Below, one piece after another: positions 1-7,819 of a DNA stretch of 64,000 nt (the first letter of the stretch is position 1; the number at the start of each line of letters is the position of its first letter). The translations under genes were made by a program, and so were the position numbers. The notes under the pieces are model-generated. The model made no database searches, was not told the origin of the DNA, and saw nothing but the letters and a program-made list of their open reading frames with translations. The DNA is taken from assembly GCF_026262505.1 (NCBI RefSeq), contig NC_067206.1, positions 27,729,896-27,793,895 of the forward strand, in the 5' to 3' direction. Source of the DNA: Trichomonas vaginalis G3. Lineage: Eukaryota > Parabasalia > Trichomonadida > Trichomonadidae.

Positions 1-1
1 A

Positions 2-469
2 GTTGCTGAATGTGTATGGCAGATAAGAGATAAAGACAGAAGGGGTAAAATATGGAACGAACAGATAAAACCCGCTATGTTCGAGATGAAGAAAACCATT
101 GACGCCTTGGTTGTTTTAGCAGGTAAGGTTTCAGAATATAACGCAAAAATGAACCCACAATGTTCTAAATGTAAAGCAGCAATGAGGAAATATAACTACT
201 CCGTCAAAGAGATAGAACGTATGAGAAACGACTATGCAGATTTAAAGAAAGAAGCAGAGAAACCAGCAGAAGATAAAATGAACATGTTAGCATTTCTGAA
301 CAAAAACTATCCAACAGCAGAAGATTTCCTTCTATCTGACGTCAAGAAGAAGTATAAAGAGACTTTCGGTATCGTTAAAACATTCGATGTACTGACAGAA
401 GAAATAGAAGCTACGAAATTGTTTAGGATTTCAAATATACATCATACAATTCATGTAAAACGCTTATAA
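2..469 (+). CDS. Unknown Polinton-1 protein, C-terminal part
   Basis: The frame is open from the window edge to the TAA at 467-469, so the true start is upstream. The first ATG inside the window, at 77, need not be the start. The visible 155 residues are charged and mostly helical in character, with a Cys pair (CSKC) and many Lys/Glu residues. I recognise no family. It lies at the left edge in the same orientation as the two KilA-N-type genes that follow and is separated from them by AGAGGTGA-type inverted repeats. The stop codon merges with a TAAAA context, as is common for short trichomonad 3' ends. Confidence 0.55.
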   Translation, partial: VAECVWQIRDKDRRGKIWNEQIKPAMFEMKKTIDALVVLAGKVSEYNAKMNPQCSKCKAAMRKYNYSVKEIERMRNDYADLKKEAEKPAEDKMNMLAFLNKNYPTAEDFLLSDVKKKYKETFGIVKTFDVLTEEIEATKLFRISNIHHTIHVKRL

Positions 470-474
470 AATAA

Positions 475-655
475 CAGGTGAAAAAAGAGGTGAAAAAAGA
501 GGTGAAATCTCACCTCTTCACCTAAAATATATTTTTGGGTCATTTACGCTCATTACGAAGAAGTTTTGACAAAACATTTACGATGAAATCATGAAAATTC
601 ATGAGGTGAAAAAACAGGTGAAAAAAGAGGTGAAATCTCACCTCTTCACCTAAAC
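475..655. repeat. Two copies of a GGTGA/TCACC inverted-repeat module
   Basis: At about 475-525 and 603-655 the motif AGAGGTGAAATCTCACCTCT is preceded by further AGGTGA units and followed by CACCT, so the RNA or single strand could fold into a strong hairpin. The same module, usually with a GAGATCTC centre, recurs in the Polinton-1 right end and many times in Polinton-3. The rest of 470-777 holds one satellite-like TTACGATGAAATCATG stretch and no gene. Confidence 0.7.
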
Positions 656-707
656 ATTATTTTTACTGAATTCAGCAACAAAATTCATGAATTTCCTTAA
701 GATACAA

Positions 708-777
708 GATAGAAAAAATAAAATTAACGCTAGTTTTTTTAAAATATTTTTTTTTATTTTGTATGTAAGAACAGGAA
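708..777 (+). promoter_or_regulatory. Shared upstream block of the first KilA-N gene
   Basis: GATAGAAAAAATAAA, then a T-rich tract, then TTTTATTTTGTATGTAA, lies directly before the ATG at 778. The same arrangement precedes the ATG at 1480. Two unrelated coding sequences sharing a block of about 65 bp argues for a promoter or 5' leader. Its function is inferred. Confidence 0.55.
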
Positions 778-1389
778 ATGACAAACACTGAGTTTGAAAC
801 AGTCAAAAAGATAGACAATGACACCAAAGTGGTTAGAATTGGTGATTTAAACGTAAGATACTCAAAGAAATACAACAAATATTCTTTGTCAGACATTCTA
901 ACACCATCTGGAAAGAAAACATGGCATTGGGTTGGAATTGCTTCAACTCAGAAAATTTTGACAAGAAATCCTGAGCTTATGATATCGGTAAGATTCTATG
1001 GAACTACAGCATATCTTATAGACAAAAGTCTTATACCAATAGTTTTGTTATGGTTAGACCCAGTTGTTGGATATAACTTCATAACATATGGTTCATTCGA
1101 TACGGAACGTTGCAGTGAAGGCTTACTTTACATCGTTCAGAAACCGAAGGACTTCAATACAAAGAGATATAAGATAGGAAGAACATATAATATAACTCAA
1201 AGATATGACAGTACAGTCAATAGAGTCAAGGTTGTGTTCGTTAACGATATGAGAGCTGCTGAAACAGAACTACTTGAAAAGTTTGAGAAAATGTATGGTG
1301 CTCCCACGAAAGGTAAAGAAACGTTTGAAGTAGATGAGATAGATAAAGCTATAAAATTATTTGACGAAGTTGCTGAAAAATACATGTAA
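778..1389 (+). CDS. KilA-N-like protein with T5orf172 (GIY-YIG-type) domain
   Basis: A protein of 203 residues. The N-terminal part (about 15-105) fits a KilA-N-like DNA-binding fold: a KYSLSDIL segment, a WHW...ST..IL segment and a G(T)TAYLIDKSLIP..LLWLDP segment matching the usual 'G.y.hp.L...la.W.sp' signature. The C-terminal part (about 110-190) fits T5orf172/GIY-YIG: GLLYIVQ, then YKIGRT, an R in the following helix, and a conserved Glu in the RAAETELL helix. Known: this pairing is common in large DNA viruses and phages, with unclear roles in DNA binding or cleavage. It looks whole. The start is supported by the upstream block at 708-777, which is shared with the next gene. Confidence 0.7.
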   Translation: MTNTEFETVKKIDNDTKVVRIGDLNVRYSKKYNKYSLSDILTPSGKKTWHWVGIASTQKILTRNPELMISVRFYGTTAYLIDKSLIPIVLLWLDPVVGYNFITYGSFDTERCSEGLLYIVQKPKDFNTKRYKIGRTYNITQRYDSTVNRVKVVFVNDMRAAETELLEKFEKMYGAPTKGKETFEVDEIDKAIKLFDEVAEKYM

Positions 1390-1417
1390 AGCGTTTATTT
1401 TTGGTCTTTTGTGAAAG

Positions 1418-1479
1418 ATAGAAAAAATAAAGTTAGTTTTATTTTTATTTATTTTTTTATTTTGTATGTAAAGACAGAT
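1418..1479 (+). promoter_or_regulatory. Shared upstream block of the second KilA-N gene
   Basis: A second copy of the block at 708-777: GATAGAAAAAATAAA followed by a T-rich tract and TTTTATTTTGTATGTAA, ending just before the ATG at 1480. It argues that translation starts at 1480, not at the in-frame ATG at 1411, which would put the conserved block inside the coding sequence. Confidence 0.55.
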
Positions 1480-2259
1480 ATGTCAACAACAGAGAACACA
1501 ACAACAGTTATAGTCCATGAAGCTATAAATGAAGAATATGAGTGGGTTCAGTTTAACAAACAACTCCGTCTCATTCGTTCGGTCAAAGACGATATGTACC
1601 AAATGCAAAGTATTTTGACTGCATGTTTTGCACCAGATACTAAGAAACCACAAGACTGGTTTGAATTAAATAGCACTCATGAACTCCTCAGTGAGTTTGA
1701 ACATGAAGAACTTAAAAAGATGTACCAAGACAGACAAAACTTACCATCACATCTAAAAGGTATATATGTTCATACGTTCCTAGTTAGTTCAATAGCAATG
1801 TGGGCTTCACCTCGTTATGCATGGTATATTTACAGACTTCTTGACGAACTTTGTACAAAGCAGAGAGAAGATATGATGAAAGAAGACAAAAGCATTCAGA
1901 AAAGAATACCACGTTCGGTACCAAAAGGAAAGGAAAAGAACTATAAGTATATGATTTATACTGAAGAGATGGAAAATGAAGAAGATAAAGATATGGTTAT
2001 GTTGCATTTAGTCAGAAGAAACAACAAAAGCTTTTACGACCTTGCTAAGATTTACAAATCTGACAGAAATTGGTTCTATCGCGAAAACTTACCGATTTCA
2101 ATGACACCGAATGAAGATGTGAAACAAATAGTTCAAGATACGTTACCTCAAACACACTATGATATTAAAGGTTGTACAATACTTACCTTCAAAGAAGATT
2201 TGCCATTGTTAAAGGAAAAAATAACAGAGTATTTTGACAACTTCAAACAAGCAGGGTAG
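1480..2259 (+). CDS. KilA-N/MSV199-like protein
   Basis: 259 residues from the ATG at 1480. An in-frame ATG at 1411 exists, but the stretch 1411-1479 repeats the leader of the preceding gene and would encode a Phe/Ile-rich tail. A central motif, IYVHTFLVSSIAMWASPRYA (about residues 88-107), matches the C-terminal half of KilA-N/MSV199 domains, where 'hp.Lv..va.W.sp.Ya' is typical. The upstream segment contains a W-F-E helix and charged linkers. The rest is unassigned. The KilA-N fragments of Polinton-3 carry the related motif HPDLVHFVAEWCS. A role in DNA binding is inferred from the family. Confidence 0.6.
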   Translation: MSTTENTTTVIVHEAINEEYEWVQFNKQLRLIRSVKDDMYQMQSILTACFAPDTKKPQDWFELNSTHELLSEFEHEELKKMYQDRQNLPSHLKGIYVHTFLVSSIAMWASPRYAWYIYRLLDELCTKQREDMMKEDKSIQKRIPRSVPKGKEKNYKYMIYTEEMENEEDKDMVMLHLVRRNNKSFYDLAKIYKSDRNWFYRENLPISMTPNEDVKQIVQDTLPQTHYDIKGCTILTFKEDLPLLKEKITEYFDNFKQAG

Positions 2260-2359
2260 ATGAACCATTTATTTTTACGCTTGACTTCAGATGGCTCAGG
2301 TAGCTCTATAAGGTAAATTGTCTTGTCAAATCCTTCTGGGTCTATGTCGGTCATTGTTT

Positions 2360-2791
2360 CAAGACAAGTCTTTTACTTTTTCAAGACAAGTCTTTTACTT
2401 TTTCAAGACAAGTCTTTTACTTTTTCAAGACAAGTCTTTTACTTTTTCAAGACAAGTCTTTTACTTTTTCAAGACAAGTCTTTTACTTTTTCAAGACAAG
2501 TCTTTTACTTTTTCAAGACAAGACCCGTTATTTTTCAAGAAATTTTTGGTGTAAAGTTCTCAAATTTGAGAACAGTGGTCTTGATTTAAGACGATACCCG
2601 TACTTTTTCAAGACAAGTCTTTTACTTTTTCAAGACAAGTCTTTTACTTTTTCAAGACAAGTCTTTTACTTTTTCAAGACAAGTCTTTTACTTTTTCAAG
2701 ACAAGTCTTTTACTTTTTCAAGACAAGTCTTTTATTGTTTCAAGACAAGTCTTTTATTGTTTCAAGACAAGTCTTTTATTGTTTCAAGACA
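2360..2791. repeat. 22-bp minisatellite, two blocks of about 7 and 8 units
   Basis: The unit CAAGACAAGTCTTTTACTTT plus TT repeats with a 22-bp period from 2360 to about 2525, and again from 2609 to 2784, where the last units change to TTTATTGTTT. Each unit holds the inverted pair AAGAC-AA-GTCTT. Because 22 is not a multiple of 3, translations rotate through the same Phe/Ser/Gln-rich peptides in all frames, so I treat it as non-coding. No gene is seen in 2260-2791. Confidence 0.8.
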
Positions 2792-2869
2792 ATGTCCGAC
2801 GTACCACCAACCGAGTCCATTCCAAAGCCAGAAGAACCGACAGCCCCAGCACCACAACAGACTTACTAA
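2792..2869 (+). CDS. Possible 25-residue Pro/Glu-rich peptide
   Basis: An ATG directly after the 22-bp repeats opens a frame with a clean composition rich in Pro, Glu, Thr and Gln (starts MSDVPPTES, ends APQQTY) and closes with TAA. It may be a remnant or an N-terminal stub of a longer gene. Length alone gives little support. Confidence 0.25.
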   Translation: MSDVPPTESIPKPEEPTAPAPQQTY

Positions 2870-2886
2870 GACTAAACATTTATTTT

Positions 2887-3761
2887 TCAAGCTTGACTTT
2901 TTACAATTTGAACTTTGTTTGCGTAGATATGAATTCTGAAAGAAGTATGAGGGTCTTGTATGACTTTATACTTCTCCCATAGTTCATATCTGTCAAACTT
3001 ACCTGCCATGGACTCTTTCATAAGTTCCATGAAATCGTCTTCGGACAATCCGGGGAAAAGTATAATGTCAGTAAGTATTCTTTTAACATCCTTACTTAAA
3101 CTCTTTGCTGTCTGTACACATATTACGACTGAAATGTTAAAGTGTCTGAGCTTCTTAAGAATTCGACACATATCTTGTTCTCTGTTCTTTAAAAAGGATG
3201 AGAGGCGAAATCATCTAAGATAAGAAGACATCTGTGAGGGTAAGTCTTCCAATCGTAAGATTGCAATTTCTTCGAAATGTATTCTATCTCTTTCTGTTTG
3301 TTTCTGAAGTGTTTCTTCTCTAATATTCTCTGCATTTCCTCATTTGGGTCTTTAAACTTCGAATTGACATACTCATTTATAGCATTGTACTTCAAAACTC
3401 TTCTTTGGTACTTCTTTATCCAATCCAACAACTCAGAGTCTTTTATACATACTAACTTAGACTTTTTTATAATATCTTTGAACGAATTGACGGTTTGGTC
3501 AAATTGACCAGAAGTACTACAAATGACAACTAACTCATAGAATGGGTTCTTCTCATCTAGTTCTTGTTGTTGTGCAGCCATTTTAAGATAAGTGAAAGTC
3601 TTACCCGACCCAGGTGGTGCAATTAGACCTGTTATACCATTCTGAGCAAATAAGAACTTTTCATGTATGGGTTTTATCTGAGCATTTTCTAACTTCCTCT
3701 TGTTCTTCTTCAAAACATTCTCAAATTTTTTGTCAATGTCAGCAAACTTTTTTTCTAACAT
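2887..3761 (-). pseudogene. A32/FtsK-HerA-type genome-packaging ATPase (fossil)
   Basis: Seen: a Walker A sequence (LIAPPGSGKTFTYLK) near residue 45, a Walker B with an aspartate pair (LLILDDFAS), and a downstream VVICVQTAKSL segment typical of the sensor strand of A32-like packaging ATPases. Known: in Polintons and nucleocytoplasmic large DNA viruses this enzyme drives DNA into capsids. The start at 3761 (MLEKKFADID) is chosen because longer frames run into the divergent gene at 3798. The gene is spread over two frames, so it is broken (about one break). It sits just left of a divergent small gene, with the shared promoter between 3762 and 3797. Confidence 0.8.
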
Positions 3762-3797
3762 ATTTTTAGAAAAATTAAAATTTTTATCTTTTTGAAA

Positions 3798-4265
3798 ATG
3801 TCTAGCGATTTCGCTATCTATATTCGAGACAAACTTTTCGACTCTAAAACATCTGTCGACCATAAAATCTTACATAGTGTAAACAAGAAAGGTGAATTTG
3901 TTCTAAAGTTCTGTTTCTGGGAATATGACAAGAACCATAAAACATTAAGCAGAGCAGTCTTAAAATTTGTCAATGACAGACTTGTTGACAGAGATGACGC
4001 CGATTGGAAAGATGAAGTCCAACAAAAGTTCTTAGAATGCAAAGAAGGCACATGCGCTGTTCTTGAAGATGAAATAGAAAACAGAATAGATGAGCTATTA
4101 AAGGACAAAGAACTTTTACATAAATATGGTTCGGAGAAATTTGACATAACTCCACCAGAAAAGAAGAAGAAGAGAGAAAAGAAGAAGAAAGTAGAAGAAG
4201 AGAAGAAAGTAGAAGAGAAGAAAGAACCTGAACCAGTTCCAGAGAAGGGGAGATATGACATGTAA
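3798..4265 (+). CDS. Unknown 155-residue Polinton protein with Lys/Glu tail
   Basis: A start at 3798 (MSSDFAIYIRDK) leaves a 36-base AT-rich divergent promoter shared with the ATPase. The protein has a globular N-terminal half with alternating hydrophobic and charged residues (FCFWEYDKNHKTLSRAV) and a C-terminal tail (about 115-150) of almost pure Lys/Glu runs. I recognise no family. The tail suggests a nucleic-acid- or protein-binding extension, which is inference. It looks whole. Confidence 0.6.
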   Translation: MSSDFAIYIRDKLFDSKTSVDHKILHSVNKKGEFVLKFCFWEYDKNHKTLSRAVLKFVNDRLVDRDDADWKDEVQQKFLECKEGTCAVLEDEIENRIDELLKDKELLHKYGSEKFDITPPEKKKKREKKKKVEEEKKVEEKKEPEPVPEKGRYDM

Positions 4266-4281
4266 AAATAAAATTTTATTT

Positions 4282-4701
4282 TTAGAACATTTCTGGGTCA
4301 ATGTCAATGTTCTCTTCCTCTTTAGGGGCAAACACTGGCTTAGACTCTAAAATCTTTTTACCCAATTTACCTTGAACTTCAACTATCTTAGACTCATAAT
4401 ATTCATAGTCGTCTGCTTTCTTTGGTTCATAAGGTATAACAAGTTTGTATGCTTTGCCTTCTTCGAGTTTTGAGAACTTTCTGTCAAAATTTTCTTTGAC
4501 TGCTAACAAACCTTCTATGTCTAAGTCTTCAAAAGTTGCACCACTTTTTCTAACAACAGCAAACTTAACCGGTTCGATGTTCCAAATTTTGTCAAATGTA
4601 GACTTTTCAAAATTGTAGAAGTAAACATTCAAATAAGCGAATGGGTCTAGTTCTTCTTTGACTTCTGTCATGTACTTGTTTACTGAGATGAATTTCGTCA
4701 T
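4282..4701 (-). CDS. Unknown 139-residue Polinton protein
   Basis: The frame runs from MTKFISVNKY to a TAA and is convergent with the previous gene (16 bp apart). The N-terminal half contains a beta-rich, aromatic segment (YLNVYFYNFEKS, VKFAVVRKSG) and the C-terminal part is acidic. Directly upstream (4702-4716, reverse strand) is GATAGAAAAG, resembling the GATAGAAAAA motif before the KilA-N genes. Placement next to the helicase suggests a replication accessory role, but nothing in the sequence proves it. Confidence 0.55.
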   Translation of the reverse strand: MTKFISVNKYMTEVKEELDPFAYLNVYFYNFEKSTFDKIWNIEPVKFAVVRKSGATFEDLDIEGLLAVKENFDRKFSKLEEGKAYKLVIPYEPKKADDYEYYESKIVEVQGKLGKKILESKPVFAPKEEENIDIDPEMF

Positions 4702-4736
4702 CTTTTCTATCGGATAAAAAAATGTTTTTTTTAAAT

Positions 4737-5972
4737 TTACTCAGAAAAATTTTTCTTTGTATATACGCCGTTCTGAACATCTAAAAGACTTTTGACATTT
4801 GCCAAGAATGTTCGTTTAGAAGCTGCCATATAACCATATTCTTGACAATATTGTTTATATTCATTATATAAAGACTTTTCATCTAAACACTCAAAGTTAG
4901 TCTCATCTATAAACAGTTCATATACACTCTTGTTTGCTTCTAACAATGTTTGTCTTTCTTCTGTATGTGGAATTTGTCTTGGATTGAACTTTGAAATATC
5001 TAATGTCATGAAATATGAGAACAAGTGGTTGTAAAAGTTAGGTGTCAAAGTTTCTGCTAAGTCGTCAAAATATTCTGTATCTTGCATATGAGAATCTGAC
5101 GTTCTGACAACTACATATCTTCTGTCAGAACTTTCTAACTTCATCGGAACAGTATTGTTTGAAACCATAATGAAGTTTGCAACATTTTCACAAACTCTTT
5201 GGTCTTTATACTTTCTTTCAACAACTCCAACTTTGTCTGTTATAAGACTCTTCAAAGCATCTGAGTTCAAAACTTTTGTTGTATCTATACTTTGAAGTTC
5301 ATTGCAAACTATAAGTTTCATATTCTCTATTGAGGAGTTAAACTTGCCACAGATGTTTTCTAAGTTTGTCATATTAGGGTTCGAATAACCTTCTAATAGT
5401 TTGCATAAGATATCTGTAAAGAATGTGTTCTTACCAGTTCCTTGTTTTCCAATTATAATGAGAGCAGTTTCATTCTTAGCACTTGGATGTTGTAAGATGT
5501 TTGCAAACCAACATAAGATATACTCATAAACCTTTTCGTTTCCATTGCATATAATTTCTTTGACATGGTCTAACCAAGCTTCTATAATATTTTCTTTCCA
5601 TTCTACTTGTTCGTATTTATATCCAGTGAAGATAGAATAGAAGTTTGGAGAAGGTGTATAGAACTTTATACCTCGAACTGAAAAATCTTCAAGTTTTGAC
5701 AATAAGATATCCCAAGCATCTAACATCTTCATGCCAACTTGTACAACTTTTATTTTCTTAAGTTTCTGTTTACATTCTTGTTCTGAAACTATTGTCGCTT
5801 TAGGTTTGTTAAAGACTACATCCCATTCTTTCATAACATAACATTCTGGGGCAGAGTCGACATAAATGACTAAACGTTTCAAATTCTCGACTGCTTTGTT
5901 ATAGTCTCGAAATGGACACATATTTCTGAATGCTTGGAAGTCATAAAAATCTGAAACATCTATTCTGTACAT
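4737..5972 (-). CDS. SF3 (D5-like) helicase, short form
   Basis: 411 residues. Walker A is GKQGTGKN near residue 175. Walker B is MKLIVCNEL about 45 residues later. The SF3 motif C sensor is NFIMVSNN, followed by SSDRRYVVVR, the usual arginine-bearing motif. A winged-helix-like C-terminal tail (SLYNEYKQYCQEYGYMAASKRTFL) closes the protein. Known: SF3 helicases unwind DNA during replication of DNA viruses, virophages and some Polinton-like elements. The gene lacks the 250-residue N-terminal extension and zinc-binding CXXC pairs of the 926-residue homologue in Polinton-3. It looks whole. Confidence 0.85.
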   Translation of the reverse strand: MYRIDVSDFYDFQAFRNMCPFRDYNKAVENLKRLVIYVDSAPECYVMKEWDVVFNKPKATIVSEQECKQKLKKIKVVQVGMKMLDAWDILLSKLEDFSVRGIKFYTPSPNFYSIFTGYKYEQVEWKENIIEAWLDHVKEIICNGNEKVYEYILCWFANILQHPSAKNETALIIIGKQGTGKNTFFTDILCKLLEGYSNPNMTNLENICGKFNSSIENMKLIVCNELQSIDTTKVLNSDALKSLITDKVGVVERKYKDQRVCENVANFIMVSNNTVPMKLESSDRRYVVVRTSDSHMQDTEYFDDLAETLTPNFYNHLFSYFMTLDISKFNPRQIPHTEERQTLLEANKSVYELFIDETNFECLDEKSLYNEYKQYCQEYGYMAASKRTFLANVKSLLDVQNGVYTKKNFSE

Positions 5973-5999
5973 TTTTATAAAATAAAAAAAATATTTTTT

Positions 6000-6797
6000 T
6001 TATTCTTGACTTTGTTGTTCCATTTGTTGCATTTGTTGTTCTTGAGCTATTTGTTGTTGAAGTTGTTCTTGTAATACAATACTTTCACCAGTTGCATCTT
6101 CCAATTCGAAACTTTCTGCCGTCATTGACAAATACATAGGACATAAAAGTTTTACAGGAACAAAGTTTGCGTCAACTAATGTCAACGTTATACTTGCCAA
6201 AGTGTTTGAGTTCACTAAGGTTGAAAATTCTGCATTCGAATGAACAATAGGCAAACCAGCAGAGAAAGTATTGTTTATACGCATAAGTATCTTTTGGTCA
6301 TAATAGTTTCTGTCGACATTCGAATAACACTTTGAACCTAAGTTTGAAACAATATATAAAATAGGTGTGCTTAATGTCAATGGAATAGACATTCCTTGTA
6401 TGACACCTTTTCCTGTTATAGGAAACTGTTGGTAGTAAAAACCAGAAATAAGTTTTGTATTATAGCTCATATCGTTTATAGTAAACTCAGTCGGACATCC
6501 AAACATAATGAAACCTGCTCTAGTTGCAGCACATGTTACATCCGTCCTTAAAGTATTAAATAAGTCAACAAAACCTGTTGGTGGTATATCTGAGTAAGTA
6601 TCTTCAAAGGAGTATTTTTTACCATTCACAACAATAAAATCTTCTGGTGTCAAAAGAGCAAAACAGGCTTTAGTCGTCATCGTGTTTAAGGTCAGTTTAC
6701 AATATCGTCCTTGAGGACTTTGTAAGTTTGTTGTTATAGAATTATATGACTCAGGGTTTTTAGTCGTAATAGTATAAACCACTATGTCTTCTGCCAT
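6000..6797 (-). CDS. Penton / minor-capsid-like protein
   Basis: 265 residues, beta-strand rich with many Thr/Ser/Asn residues, few charges, and a Gln-rich tail (QEQLQQQIAQEQQMQQ). It begins close to MAEDIVVYTITTKNPESYNS. The composition, length and place between the helicase and the major-capsid-like gene match the single-jelly-roll penton proteins of Polintons and Polinton-like viruses. No catalytic motif is expected in this family. The identity is inference from composition and synteny. It looks whole. Confidence 0.5.
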   Translation of the reverse strand: MAEDIVVYTITTKNPESYNSITTNLQSPQGRYCKLTLNTMTTKACFALLTPEDFIVVNGKKYSFEDTYSDIPPTGFVDLFNTLRTDVTCAATRAGFIMFGCPTEFTINDMSYNTKLISGFYYQQFPITGKGVIQGMSIPLTLSTPILYIVSNLGSKCYSNVDRNYYDQKILMRINNTFSAGLPIVHSNAEFSTLVNSNTLASITLTLVDANFVPVKLLCPMYLSMTAESFELEDATGESIVLQEQLQQQIAQEQQMQQMEQQSQE

Positions 6798-6815
6798 TTA
6801 CTTAGCAACTAAATT

Positions 6816-7337
6816 TTAATGAAATGTTGTGGTCGTCAAATATTTTATAACGTCTGGGAAACTATATTTTAAGTTCAACGTTTCACCTCCTTTCATAACG
6901 TATATCTTGTCAATGACATTATATGAAACACCACAGCAACTAACGTCGGGTTCTATTTCTTGATGTTTTATATCGTCTGCCTCTGTCAAAAGTTTCAATA
7001 GTTCTTTCAAGACTTCATGAGGTGCAATGACATATGAGTTCACTTTTACAGGGTTGTGTTCGACCAAGTTTAACATTATACCTAAAGCTTGACAAATCTT
7101 CTCCTGAGTTTTAAGTTTGTCTTTAAGTTGTTGGTAGTCGTTTCGAATATCTGCAACAGAACTTAAGTCTCTGCTAACTTCAGGATATGTTGGTTGTTCT
7201 TTTACAGGAACTATTGTTATACCATCTTGGTCTTCGTATGGTTTCCCCACTTCAACATCTCTTTCTTTGACATTGACAACAACACTTTGACTGTTTGTTT
7301 GAGTTGGTGAATTTAACTTCACATCTGCCACCGCCAT
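6816..7337 (-). CDS. Unknown 173-residue Polinton protein
   Basis: Begins MAVADVKLNSPTQTNSQS with a disordered Thr/Ser/Gln stretch, then a short coiled-coil-like region (IRNDYQQLKDKLKTQEKICQ) and a compact C-terminal part ending KYLTTTTFH. It lies 18 bp upstream of the penton-like gene on the same strand, so the two may share a transcript. I cannot assign a family. A virion role is a guess from position only. Confidence 0.5.
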   Translation of the reverse strand: MAVADVKLNSPTQTNSQSVVVNVKERDVEVGKPYEDQDGITIVPVKEQPTYPEVSRDLSSVADIRNDYQQLKDKLKTQEKICQALGIMLNLVEHNPVKVNSYVIAPHEVLKELLKLLTEADDIKHQEIEPDVSCCGVSYNVIDKIYVMKGGETLNLKYSFPDVIKYLTTTTFH

Positions 7338-7399
7338 TAAACCTTTTGAAACACTACGCTTCTATTTTTCGGAAATGACATTTTACTTAGAATAAAAAG

Positions 7400-7819
7400 A
7401 TGGACGTATTTGAGTATCTCTTCGAATTGAAGCAGAACAAAGTTTACACACACAAACAATACAAATACATTGACAGAATAGTTCTTTATACAAACAATGG
7501 AAAATGTTATAGAATAGCAGTCTTTGCTGAACCAAAATATTTTCATAAAGCAAAGAAAGTTGGTATGACCGAGATGGTGAAAGTTCTTGAAGCAGACAAA
7601 AATATAACTTCAAAACTTACAGATATTTCTAAAGGTAAGTTTATCTTACAATTTTATGTCAAAACTGGCGTACTGTCAATATTTGACGGAGAGAAGTCAG
7701 TTCAAGAACAACTTACTGACCTGCTGCCAAAATCTGCTCGATGGAAGCTGTCGTTATGCCAATCTGAGGAGCTCCAGCAGGTTTCATCGAACGAATCTTC
7801 AAAAGAGCATCTTCCGTGA
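7400..7819 (+). CDS. Unknown 139-residue Polinton protein, tail overlaps capsid gene
   Basis: Starts MDVFEYLFELKQNKVYTHKQ and contains a KCYRIAVFAEPKYFHKAKKVG segment that looks like a small alpha/beta domain. Its 3' end runs about 107 bp into the convergent major-capsid-like gene (7713-9319). The composition changes there to Ser/Gln-rich, so the last 35 residues are probably read from the antisense of the neighbour and the original end may be near 7700. The function is unknown. Confidence 0.45.
   Translation: MDVFEYLFELKQNKVYTHKQYKYIDRIVLYTNNGKCYRIAVFAEPKYFHKAKKVGMTEMVKVLEADKNITSKLTDISKGKFILQFYVKTGVLSIFDGEKSVQEQLTDLLPKSARWKLSLCQSEELQQVSSNESSKEHLP

Noticed and set aside
2318-2589. Two overlapping frames with FYFFKTSLLLFQDKSF-like repeats
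   Set aside because: Product of the 22-bp minisatellite read in rotating frames.
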